Assembly (NCBI GenBank): GCA_031292015.1
Contig: JARLHY010000008.1
Span: forward strand, 1 to 64,000
Length of the DNA stretch: 64,000 nucleotides
DNA from: Negativicutes bacterium
Lineage (GTDB): Bacteria > Bacillota_C > Negativicutes > Sporomusales_B > JARLHX01
Direction: 5' to 3'
Shown in pieces: positions 25,898 to 33,283 of the stretch. Each line of letters starts with the position of its first letter. Within the stretch, counting starts at the first letter, position 1. The notes beneath the pieces were generated by a model that saw nothing but the letters and a program-made list of their open reading frames with translations, was not told the DNA's origin and did no database searches. A program made the position numbers and the translations under genes.

Positions 25898-27142
25898 TTA
25901 TCCCTTTTGGTTGAAGAGCAGGCTATATTGCGATAACGACAGTGTCGAACCGTAGCCGGAGGAAGAACCGTAACCAGTATATGATGTGGCGTAGGAAGGG
26001 CTCAGATAACGGTCTGCCGGGAGTTTAAGCACAGCTGCGGAAATATTCTTCAGGTTGACCGCCAAACCATTCGAAGCAGTAAACAGGCTTTTCACTTTAT
26101 CGGGCGCGCTGCTTAACGCTGCAGTCAATTTTTTTTGATCCACGGTTATCGTTCCCGAGGCGCTCATAGTCAGTCCGATGCTGGCAAAGTCTTTGGCACG
26201 GATTTGGTTTACCAGCGTCTGCGTGCCGGCAAGCAGGGTTTGGCCGCTTTTGGTGGCGTTGGAGCTGCCGGACAATATTGAGTTAAGATGATTGTACTGG
26301 GCGACTAAATCGCTAATTTTGCCGATGGTCGAGTCCTGGCCGGCGGCGACCGAAACAGCAGCCTTTTTGCTGGTGGTGCTGTTTAAGTTCAGGGTGACAT
26401 TGCCGCCGTCCAGCGACACGATGTTGGATGACGACTGGTATTTAGTGCCATTTACCGTGTAGATGGCGTCTGCGCCCTTTTTGGCCATATTGCCCAGCCC
26501 ATAGACAGCGATACAGGGGCCGTCGATATCCCGGAGGGAGAAGCCATTTGCAGCACCCGTGGCTGTCGCTTCCAGGCTCAGGCCTTGCAGCGTTCCTGTT
26601 GTTTTCAGCGAAGCCTTAACCCCGATATTAACGGCATTGATGGCTGAGGCGATTTTATTCATTACCTGATTGACAGTATCATCGGCGCCAATCTGGACGG
26701 AGAGCTGTTGTTCCGCTGCGCTGCCCACGGTAATGCCAAAGGTATAGTTGCCTGCAGCCAGTCCGCTTTTCGCATAACCAATGATCTTTGAACCATCATT
26801 GCGCTGTGCGGCAGCCACCTGGCTGACGGTTACATCGTACTTCGCAACTGACGCCGCGTCTTTGACGCTTCCTGTTACGGCCGGGTTATCGGAGGAAAGG
26901 ATTTTTTTCTGGTTCCAGGTTATGTCGGCGATTGTCAAGGCCGCCGCGTTTAATTTTTTCAGGGTGTCGTTGAAGTCTGACTTTTCTTTGACATAATCGG
27001 CATAAGTGGACTGAGCATAGCCGGAAGACTGGGAAAGGCTGCTCGTCGAATTCGGCCAGCCGGAAGAGGTTGTGGTTGCGGTATTTGCCGTGGCCGGGCT
27101 ACGGTAGCTGTTTGCGATCTGCTGCATGTCGGTTATTCGCAT
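25898..27142 (-). CDS. FliD-like flagellar cap / hook-associated protein 2 homologue
   Basis: About 414 residues, rich in Ser, Thr, Ala and Asn as exported flagellar proteins are. There is no signal peptide. The region YDVTVSQVAAAQRNDGSKI near 95-115 matches the FliD N-terminal domain, and a FliD-like C-terminal part (about 270-385) contains KISDLVAQYNHLNSILSG and DFASIGLTMSASGTITVD. FliD caps the growing filament. It lies far from any flagellar gene in this window and is short for the family. The last 30 residues are Tyr/Ser/Gly-rich. AGGAG gives a 9-base spacer to ATG 27142. A sigma-D-like promoter lies upstream, which agrees with a motility role. Confidence 0.7.
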   Translation of the reverse strand: MRITDMQQIANSYRSPATANTATTTSSGWPNSTSSLSQSSGYAQSTYADYVKEKSDFNDTLKKLNAAALTIADITWNQKKILSSDNPAVTGSVKDAASVAKYDVTVSQVAAAQRNDGSKIIGYAKSGLAAGNYTFGITVGSAAEQQLSVQIGADDTVNQVMNKIASAINAVNIGVKASLKTTGTLQGLSLEATATGAANGFSLRDIDGPCIAVYGLGNMAKKGADAIYTVNGTKYQSSSNIVSLDGGNVTLNLNSTTSKKAAVSVAAGQDSTIGKISDLVAQYNHLNSILSGSSNATKSGQTLLAGTQTLVNQIRAKDFASIGLTMSASGTITVDQKKLTAALSSAPDKVKSLFTASNGLAVNLKNISAAVLKLPADRYLSPSYATSYTGYGSSSGYGSTLSLSQYSLLFNQKG

Positions 27143-27233
27143 CTTGGTCATCTCCTCGAATCTGAAAAGATTTTCGGTGTTGCCGTCCACGACGCGGAGC
27201 GCGGATCAGGTGCCAGTGGGAGCAAACTATCAT

Positions 27234-27259
27234 TTATCGATAGAAATATCGTGACTTTG
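27234..27259 (-). promoter_or_regulatory. possible sigma-D (flagellar) promoter
   Basis: On the minus strand CAAA, 14 bases, ATCGATAA, against the consensus TAAA and GCCGATAA. It lies about 90 bases before the FliD-like start. The rest of 27143-27424 shows nothing else. Confidence 0.4.
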
Positions 27260-27424
27260 GTTACTGTTGCTAAATGGTAAATACGTTTCCAATATTCCCT
27301 GTCAGAGCAAATTTTTCCAATAATGGGGAATATCACCCTGGTTTATCTGTATTTCGAGCGTGGAAGTATTTTTGGCCAGAGGACCTTCGGCAGCTAAGAT
27401 AAGGGGGCCCGGCCTGGCCCGGGA

Positions 27425-28972
27425 TTATTTCGTCCCGGGGCGCAGGCCGTGCCGGTGCAGCTTTTTAAGGATCGCAGTGTGGGATAACCCCAGGGCAGCT
27501 CCCAGCCGGCGGGAGGTAGGATGTTTTTCCAGTGCGGCCTGAAGAGTCTGTCGTTCGGTTTGGTCCAGTATCTCGGCCAGGGTGTGTCCGCCCCAACCGG
27601 TATCATAAGCTTTGGCCGGCCGGTCTTGGTGAAGGATAATATGGTCGGCCAGAATGACCGGCCCGTCAAGAATGTTGACGGCCCGTTCGATGACATTTTC
27701 CAGTTCGCGGATATTGCCCGGCCAGTTGTAGTCCGCCAATTTCCGATAGGCCGCTTCGCTGATGGCGGTTGCCCGCTTTTGCAGCTTGATTGCGAAGCGC
27801 TGGAGAAAAACTTCGGCCAGGAGGGGAATATCATCCCGCCGTTCGCGCAGGGGCGGGATGAAGAGGGGAATGACGTTCAGGCGGTAGTATAGATCTTCGC
27901 GGAAACTGCCTTTGGCGATCATTTCCTCAAGATTGCGGTTGGTGGCGGCCAGAATCCGCACATTCACCGAATTTTCGCGGGTGCTGCCCACCCGTCGTAC
28001 TTTTTTATCCTGGAGAACCCGCAGCAGTTTGGCCTGAAGATGAGACGAAATCTCGCCGATTTCATCCAAAAAGATGGTGCCGTTGTCGGCGAGTTCGAAC
28101 AGTCCCTGCTTGCCGCCCCGGGCAGCTCCGGTGAAGGCTCCTTCGTCATAGCCGAACAGTTCGCTTTCCAGCAGGGTGTCAGGTATGGCGGCGCAGTTCA
28201 CCGGGACGAAACTTTTGGGGCCGCGGGGGGAGGCGGCGTGGAGGGCCCGGGCCAGGAGCTCCTTGCCTGTACCTGTTTCGCCGCGGATCAGCACGGTGGA
28301 ATCGCCGCGGGCGTAAGCTTTGGCCAGGGCGATCACCTGCTGCATGGCGGTGCTTCGGAACGACAGCTCCTCAAAAGTGAAAGGATGCTGGCCGGTGACG
28401 GTGTGGACCAGTTCCCGCACGTCGCTGATGTCTTTCAGGGTGGCCACCGCGCCCATGATCCGGCCGGACCGGTCGACGATAGGCCGGCCGCTGGTCAGGT
28501 AGTGGCTGTTGGTGCGCTCAAGGATGATCTCTTTGTTGTTGAAGACTGTGCCGTATTTTACGGTGTCAAGCAAGGCCATGTCGGCCGGGAAGACATCGGT
28601 CACGTGCCGGCCCAGGAGAGTGGGGGCAGAGAGATGGAGAATTTTTTCGGCCGCGGGATTGCACTGGGTGATACGGGCCTGATGATCGACGGCAATGATG
28701 CCGTCGCCGGTGGACGCGAGCACGGCTTTCAACTGCTCGGCTTTTTCCTGGTAGGGCATGAGCTCGATTTCGTCCACAGCGAGAATCCCGGAAATGGCGC
28801 GCAGATCGGCGATCAGTTCCTGACCGGATTCAGCCGGCAATTCTTCGATTTCGATGTAGATGGTTTTCAGCTCGACTTCCATCGATAAAATATTGATCCG
28901 CCGTTCGGCCAGGGCCCGGGATATGTCGAGCACCAGTCCGACCCGGTCAATATTGGGGAGTTTCAAGCGCAA
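27425..28972 (-). CDS. TyrR-like sigma-54 enhancer-binding regulator (ACT-PAS-AAA+-HTH)
   Basis: A sigma-54 activator of about 515 residues. An ACT domain (about 1-70, opening RLKLPNIDRVGLVLDISRAL) suggests amino-acid sensing. A PAS domain (about 75-185) follows, then the AAA+ domain (about 200-430) with Walker A GETGTGKEL, the sigma-54 contact loop GAFTGA and Walker B TIFLDEIGE, and a C-terminal helix-turn-helix with LGAALGLSHTAILKKLHRHG. Unlike E. coli TyrR, which has lost it, this protein keeps GAFTGA and should activate sigma-54. A TTG at 28972 has better spacing than the GTG at 28981. It is divergent from alanine dehydrogenase, which has a -24/-12 promoter and dyad boxes, so ald is its likely target. 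Confidence 0.9.
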   Translation of the reverse strand: MRLKLPNIDRVGLVLDISRALAERRINILSMEVELKTIYIEIEELPAESGQELIADLRAISGILAVDEIELMPYQEKAEQLKAVLASTGDGIIAVDHQARITQCNPAAEKILHLSAPTLLGRHVTDVFPADMALLDTVKYGTVFNNKEIILERTNSHYLTSGRPIVDRSGRIMGAVATLKDISDVRELVHTVTGQHPFTFEELSFRSTAMQQVIALAKAYARGDSTVLIRGETGTGKELLARALHAASPRGPKSFVPVNCAAIPDTLLESELFGYDEGAFTGAARGGKQGLFELADNGTIFLDEIGEISSHLQAKLLRVLQDKKVRRVGSTRENSVNVRILAATNRNLEEMIAKGSFREDLYYRLNVIPLFIPPLRERRDDIPLLAEVFLQRFAIKLQKRATAISEAAYRKLADYNWPGNIRELENVIERAVNILDGPVILADHIILHQDRPAKAYDTGWGGHTLAEILDQTERQTLQAALEKHPTSRRLGAALGLSHTAILKKLHRHGLRPGTK

Positions 28973-29029
28973 CGCAATCACCTTCTTTCATGGTAAAGAA
29001 TTTGACGGAGCAGGATGAAATCCTGTCAG

Positions 29030-29071
29030 TCCGGAAGGAAAAGTTTCCATTTGGAAACTTTTCCTTCCGGA
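29030..29071. promoter_or_regulatory. 19-base perfect inverted repeat upstream of ald
   Basis: TCCGGAAGGAAAAGTTTCC and its exact reverse complement are separated by ATTT. The arms contain GGAAA/TTTCC half-sites like those in the box at 29074. It may be an activator-binding enhancer, or a terminator-like hairpin. Confidence 0.7.
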
Positions 29072-29073
29072 CT

Positions 29074-29093
29074 TTGGAAACTTATATTTCCAA
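29074..29093. promoter_or_regulatory. TyrR-box-like dyad
   Basis: TTGGAAA, six bases, TTTCCAA. The six-base spacing is that of the classical TyrR box (TGTAAA-N6-TTTACA) with changed arms. It lies about 60 bases before the ald transcription start. Confidence 0.55.
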
Positions 29094-29130
29094 GGGGGCG
29101 CACAGTAGCTGATAATTCGGGAAACTCCGT

Positions 29131-29147
29131 TTGGCACACTATTTGCA
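29131..29147 (+). promoter_or_regulatory. sigma-54 promoter of ald
   Basis: TTGGCACA, CTAT, TTGCA fits the -24/-12 consensus at every defined position. Transcription would start near 29157. Confidence 0.8.
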
Positions 29148-29189
29148 ATATAATGGATCGGAAATAGCTTAGACATGGGGGGATTTGAA

Positions 29190-30308
29190 ATGATTATCGG
29201 AGTGGCAAAAGAAATCAAAAACAGTGAGAATCGGGTCGGACTTACGCCGGCCGGGGCGGAAGCGCTGCTGCGGGACGGGCACACGGTGCTGATGGAAACG
29301 GCGGCCGGTGAAGGCAGTGGCTTTATGGATGAGGATTACCGGAGTGCCGGGGCTGTAATTCTCAAAGACAAGAAAGAATTGTTCGACAGGGCGGAAATGA
29401 TCATCAAAGTCAAGGAGCCGCTCCCGGCTGAATATGGTCTGTTTCATGAAGGACAGATACTGTTTACCTATCTCCATCTGGCGCCGGAGCCGGAATTGGC
29501 CAAGGCGCTGCTGGATAAAAAAGTGGTCGGGATTGCTTATGAGACCATTGAGGGGGCGAATCGCACCCTGCCGCTGCTGTCGCCGATGAGTGAAGTCGCC
29601 GGCCGGATGGCGGTGCAGATCGGTGCCCAGTTCCTGGAAAAGCCTTATGGCGGCAAAGGCATACTGCTTGGCGGGGTGCCTGGGGTCGAACCGGCCCAGG
29701 TGGTTATTATCGGCGGCGGCACAGTGGGGGCCAATGCCGCCAAAATAGCTCTGGGCATGGGGGCGCGGGTTGCCCTGCTCGACCGGTCGGTTGAGCGGCT
29801 GCAGCAGCTTGACGACATCTTTGGCGGCCGTCTGGCGACAATCATGTCGAACAGTTACAATATCGCCCGCTGGGTACGGCAGGCCGACCTGCTGATCGGC
29901 GCGGTACTGCTGCCTGGGGCCAAGGCTCCCAAACTGGTGACAGAGGAGATGGTGAAAACGATGGAGCCGGGTTCGGTCATCGTTGATGTGGCCATCGACC
30001 AGGGCGGTTCGGTGGCGACCATCGACCGGGTCACCACCCACAGCGAGCCGACTTATACCAAGCACGGAGTTGTCCATTATTCGGTGGCCAATATGCCGGG
30101 AGCGGTGGCCAGGACTTCGACCCTGGCCCTGACCAACGCGACACTGGAATACGCCCTGCAGATCGCAAACAAAGGCTGGCGCCAGGCGGCGGCCGACAAT
30201 GCCGGTCTGGCCAAAGGGATCAACACCCTTGACGGCAAGGTGACCTATCAGGCGGTCGCCGCGTCGCTGGGGCTGCCGTATGTGTCGCTAAAGGAAGCGC
30301 TCGGGTAA
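29190..30308 (+). CDS. ald: alanine dehydrogenase
   Basis: An NAD-dependent enzyme interconverting L-alanine and pyruvate plus ammonia, 372 residues, cytoplasmic. The protein opens [20 protein letters not shown], has the catalytic lysine region [13 protein letters not shown] near 75, the histidine in FTYLHLAPE near 96, and the NAD-binding [22 protein letters not shown] near 170-190. The family motif [21 protein letters not shown] is complete. The frame opens at 29175, but ATG 29190 gives the canonical N-terminus and has a GGGGGG site. Control by the divergent TyrR-like activator is inferred from the sigma-54 promoter. Confidence 0.95.
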   Translation: MIIGVAKEIKNSENRVGLTPAGAEALLRDGHTVLMETAAGEGSGFMDEDYRSAGAVILKDKKELFDRAEMIIKVKEPLPAEYGLFHEGQILFTYLHLAPEPELAKALLDKKVVGIAYETIEGANRTLPLLSPMSEVAGRMAVQIGAQFLEKPYGGKGILLGGVPGVEPAQVVIIGGGTVGANAAKIALGMGARVALLDRSVERLQQLDDIFGGRLATIMSNSYNIARWVRQADLLIGAVLLPGAKAPKLVTEEMVKTMEPGSVIVDVAIDQGGSVATIDRVTTHSEPTYTKHGVVHYSVANMPGAVARTSTLALTNATLEYALQIANKGWRQAAADNAGLAKGINTLDGKVTYQAVAASLGLPYVSLKEALG

Positions 30309-30340
30309 AAGAAAATAACAGAGCATACTGGGAAAGAAAA

Positions 30341-30378
30341 AACTCCTGCCGAATTTTGCGTCAGTTCGGCGGGAGTTC
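30341..30378 (+). terminator. terminator after ald
   Basis: AACTCCTGCCGAA pairs with TTCGGCGGGAGTT; CTTGCG follows instead of a full T-run. Confidence 0.6.
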
Positions 30379-30491
30379 TTGCGTTCATATGCTAGTATAT
30401 ATTCAAGGGGCCTGGTTTAGCTTTTGCCAAGGAACAATCGCTGAAGCTGCTTTGCCGGTCCAAACCGGATATTTATGAAGCGGGGAATAAA

Positions 30492-31112
30492 ATGGAAATC
30501 AGGCACCCGGAATGGTTGCAGATCAAAACAGACGACCGGATACTTTATGGTTTCAGTCAGGAATGGTACAAGACTTCCTTCCGGCGGACCAGGGGCTGCG
30601 GTCCCACTGCCGCCGCGATGCTGCTGCTGTATCTGAACCAACGGGAGAGCGGGCCGCTGCCGTATGACGGCAGCAGTATTTCATCGGCGGCGACGGCTCT
30701 TGAGGATGTATGGAATGACGTTACCCCCGGCTGGCTGCTCGGGCTCAACAGCACGGAGAAATTTCGCAAAGGGGTGGAGGCCTTGCTGGGGCGCCACGGA
30801 GTGGGCTGGCGCTGCCAGGCCTTGGGGGTCAAGGCTCTGGGGGTCAGGCGGCCGCCGCTGGCGGAAGTGGTAAAGTTTCTGGAGGAGGGTATCGCCTCCG
30901 ACTGTCCTGTCGCTTTTTTGAACCTGGACAAAGGGCGGGCGGAAGCTCTGGACAGCTGGCACTGGATCGTCGTGGTAGCCATGTCGCAGGACCCGGGCCG
31001 GAACCGCTACACAGCCACCTGCTACGACGGAGGCCGCCGGATCACGTTCGATCTGGGGTTATGGCTGGAAACGACGAGGTTCGGCGGCGGGTTTGCCTAT
31101 ATAACGGTTTAA
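30492..31112 (+). CDS. C39-like papain-fold protein
   Basis: A 206-residue protein with a cysteine-protease-like pattern: RGCGPTAAAMLL with a Cys at 36 near the start of a helix, a histidine in DSWHWIVVV near 157, and an aspartate in CYDGGRR about 20 residues later. This order fits the C39/papain-like peptidase superfamily. There is no signal peptide, so it would act in the cytoplasm. No substrate or partner is evident, and an inactive member is possible. It lies alone between ald and a PEP-mutase family gene. Confidence 0.55.
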   Translation: MEIRHPEWLQIKTDDRILYGFSQEWYKTSFRRTRGCGPTAAAMLLLYLNQRESGPLPYDGSSISSAATALEDVWNDVTPGWLLGLNSTEKFRKGVEALLGRHGVGWRCQALGVKALGVRRPPLAEVVKFLEEGIASDCPVAFLNLDKGRAEALDSWHWIVVVAMSQDPGRNRYTATCYDGGRRITFDLGLWLETTRFGGGFAYITV

Positions 31113-31184
31113 AGAACAGATGAATGAAATGCTCTTGACCGGAGCCGGAACCTTCTTGCAATAAAATAAGGGAGGATTCTACTG

Positions 31185-32060
31185 ATGGCTAAACGACGCG
31201 AAACGTTGCAGAGGATGCTCAGGGATGATAAAATCTACATTTTGCCGGGAGTTTTTGAATGCATCGGGGCACTTGTCGCCGAACAGGCCGGTTTTCCGGC
31301 GATCGGGGTGACCGGAAACGGTTTGTCGGCCTCGGCCATCGGTATGCCGGACTTCGGCCTGATGTCGATGGCCGAGGTGGTGGAGCGTTCGCGGCAGATT
31401 GCCAGCGCAGTGGGCATCCCGGTCATTGCCGACGCCGACACCGGCTACGGCGGAACGCTGAGCGTTTACCGCACGGTGAGGGAATTTGAACAGACCGGAG
31501 TTGCCGGCATTCACCTTGAAGATCAGGCTTCACCGAAAAAATGCGCTTATTATCAGGCTGACCAAAAGCTGATCAGCACCGATGACTTTGTTGCCAAAAT
31601 AAAGGCGGCGACTGCCGCGCGGCAGGATAAGGCTTTTGCCCTCGTCATCCGCACCGACGCTTATCGCCTGCGGGGCTTGGCCGAGACGGTCGAGCGCTGC
31701 CGCCTTTATGCCGCCGCCGGCGCCGATATGCTGTTCGTGGTCGGCTTGACTTCGCTGGAGGATATCCGGGCGATCAGCGCGGCAACACCGGTTCCTCTCA
31801 TGGTTAATACCAACGACGGCGACAAGCTTGCGGCAATTCCTCTGGACGAACTGAGAGCGGCGGGGGTGAAGATCATCGCTTATCCTGCCACAGTGCGGTC
31901 GGCAATGGTCAAAGCGGTCGAGACGGCGCTCCGGGCACTCGCCGCCGATGGAAACACCAACAAGGTTCTGCCCGCTCTGGCTCCGATCAGCGGCCTGAGC
32001 GAGCTGACACGACTGGCTCATTACCAGGCATTGGAACATTCCTGGGAAACCGGGGAATAA
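31185..32060 (+). CDS. isocitrate lyase / PEP mutase superfamily enzyme
   Basis: A TIM-barrel enzyme of 291 residues that would break or form a C-C or P-C bond next to a carboxylate. The metal site ADADTGYGG near 85 and GIHLEDQASPKKC near 115 are typical. In true isocitrate and methylisocitrate lyases the loop reads K-K/R-C-G-H; here it reads KKCAYY, so the lyase catalytic Gly-His is missing. Carboxyphosphonoenolpyruvate mutase, oxaloacetate decarboxylase or a related hydrolase is more likely. GGGAGG precedes the ATG. No phosphonate genes are nearby. Confidence 0.75.
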   Translation: MAKRRETLQRMLRDDKIYILPGVFECIGALVAEQAGFPAIGVTGNGLSASAIGMPDFGLMSMAEVVERSRQIASAVGIPVIADADTGYGGTLSVYRTVREFEQTGVAGIHLEDQASPKKCAYYQADQKLISTDDFVAKIKAATAARQDKAFALVIRTDAYRLRGLAETVERCRLYAAAGADMLFVVGLTSLEDIRAISAATPVPLMVNTNDGDKLAAIPLDELRAAGVKIIAYPATVRSAMVKAVETALRALAADGNTNKVLPALAPISGLSELTRLAHYQALEHSWETGE

Positions 32061-32091
32061 CGCGATTGATAAAAGCTTAGTTGAAGAAAAG

Positions 32092-32118
32092 AGGAGAAGG
32101 ATATTATCCTTCTCCTTT
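32092..32118 (+). terminator. terminator after the PEP-mutase family gene
   Basis: AGGAGAAGGATA pairs with TATCCTTCTCCTTT. Confidence 0.75.
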
Positions 32119-32145
32119 ACTGCAGTGGGGTTTAAACCGGAACAA

Positions 32146-32660
32146 TCAGAGAGAGAAATCGACATCCAGGCTCTGGGTTACATCGTCGAAAGCGGTTGCG
32201 ACAGAGCCCTGGGGCAGTACTGCTATGGCGAGGACCACCGTGATGGCGGCGACCGTTCCCGCCATCAGAGGTCCGCCGCCGGCGACCACCTTGTCACGTC
32301 GACATAACTTGCGGAAAAGTGGGCGTGAATTTCGGACGGGCCGTCAGGGTTTTCCCCGATCCAGCCGCTGAGCGACAGAAGCTCCAGCGGTTTTTTCACT
32401 TCAAAATACAATCGGTGTTCGGGAACAACCGGGTACTTGTCGGGAAAAGACCCGGAGGTTGCGCAGCACCGCTTTCTCCAATGCCCTCATCCCTGACAGA
32501 AAGACGCCTGCTTTGATATTGTATTTTTTCGCGCCTCAGCGGATTGCGGCCAGAAGATCCGAGCCCGGGTTGACCCTGAGCTGGACAATTCCCAGCAGGG
32601 GGCTGAATTTGCTGTCCCGGATAACGCAGGCATCGCGGCCGTCAGGAGGACAGGGCGGAG
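32146..32660 (-). pseudogene. decayed DUF296 (PPC/PCC domain) gene
   Basis: Reading the minus strand in pieces gives a recognisable DUF296 protein: FSPLLGIVQLRVNPGSDLLAAI, then a TGA stop, then KKYNIKAGVFLSGMRALEKAVL, a frameshift, PVVPEHRLYFEVKKPLELLSL with SGWIGENPDGPSEIHAHFS, another frameshift, and DKVVAGGGPLMAGTVAAITV to a stop at 32146. The core of this family reads LLSLSG followed by a HAH zinc or ligand motif. At least one stop and two frameshifts make it a broken gene. Sequencing error is a less likely explanation because there are three lesions. The exact 5' end is unclear. Confidence 0.7.
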
Positions 32661-32696
32661 GACGTAAGAAGAATGGGAAAATTTTTTTGTAAAGGT

Positions 32697-32714
32697 TTGA
32701 GAAATTTTTCACAA
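32697..32714. promoter_or_regulatory. Rex-like operator 1
   Basis: TTGAGAAATTTTTCACAA differs at one defined position from the Rex half-site pattern TTGTGAA-N4-TTCACAA. It lies just before the -35 box of the hydrogenase operon. Confidence 0.6.
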
Positions 32715-32720
32715 AACGGG

Positions 32721-32749
32721 TTGCGCCCGACGGGAAGGTCGTGTATATT
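32721..32749 (+). promoter_or_regulatory. promoter of the hydrogenase operon
   Basis: TTGCGC, 17 bases, TATATT. Transcription would start near 32756. Confidence 0.6.
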
Positions 32750-32755
32750 AGAGTA

Positions 32756-32771
32756 TGTTAAAACTTTCACA
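32756..32771. promoter_or_regulatory. Rex-like operator 2, over the transcription start
   Basis: TGTTAAAACTTTCACA is a dyad with 12 of 16 symmetric positions, resembling Rex half-sites. Confidence 0.4.
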
Positions 32772-32794
32772 ATATAAATTGGGAGGATCCTGTC

Positions 32795-33283
32795 ATGCAT
32801 GAAACAATCGATCTGGCGGCAATGGACGAAATTCTTCAGAAATACGGTTATGCACCCAGCAGTATTATCGCCATATTGCAGGACACCCAGGCCAAATACC
32901 GTTATCTGCCGAAAGAAGCTTTCCTGTATCTTTCGGACAAGCTCGGAATCAGCACAGCCAAGATATACAGTGTGGCCACTTTTTACGAAAACTTTTCCCT
33001 TGAACCGAAGGGTAAATACGTGCTGCGGGTCTGTGACGGCACGGCCTGCCATGTGCGAAAGTCGATCCCGATTCTGGACAGGCTGCGCAAAGAGCTGAAG
33101 CTTTCAGAAGACAAGGCGACCACCGACGATCTTCTGTTCACGGTGGAGACGGTTTCGTGCCTGGGGGCCTGTGGTCTGGCGCCGGTGCTTACCGTGAACG
33201 ACAAGGTGTATCCGGCTATGACGCCGGACAAAGCGGGCGAGCTGCTGGCACAGCTCAAGGAGGATGACGGAAGATGCTGCTAA
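32795..33283 (+). CDS. NAD(P)-dependent hydrogenase, NuoE-like 2Fe-2S subunit (HydC/HndA)
   Basis: A 162-residue electron-transfer subunit with a thioredoxin-like [2Fe-2S] fold. The four cluster cysteines are in VCDGTACHV near 88-93 and CLGACGLAP near 130-134, with the helical NuoE N-terminus before them. In trimeric hydrogenases this subunit passes electrons between the flavin subunit and the others. GGGAGG supports the start. It overlaps the next gene by 10 bases. The C-terminal GRCC adds two unexplained cysteines. Two Rex-like sites and a promoter lie upstream. Confidence 0.9.
   Translation: MHETIDLAAMDEILQKYGYAPSSIIAILQDTQAKYRYLPKEAFLYLSDKLGISTAKIYSVATFYENFSLEPKGKYVLRVCDGTACHVRKSIPILDRLRKELKLSEDKATTDDLLFTVETVSCLGACGLAPVLTVNDKVYPAMTPDKAGELLAQLKEDDGRCC

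Noticed and set aside
30412..30428. CTGGTTTAGCTTTTGC as a sigma-54 promoter for the C39-like gene
   Set aside because: Spacing fits, but the CACG part of the -24 element is absent; the match is too weak.
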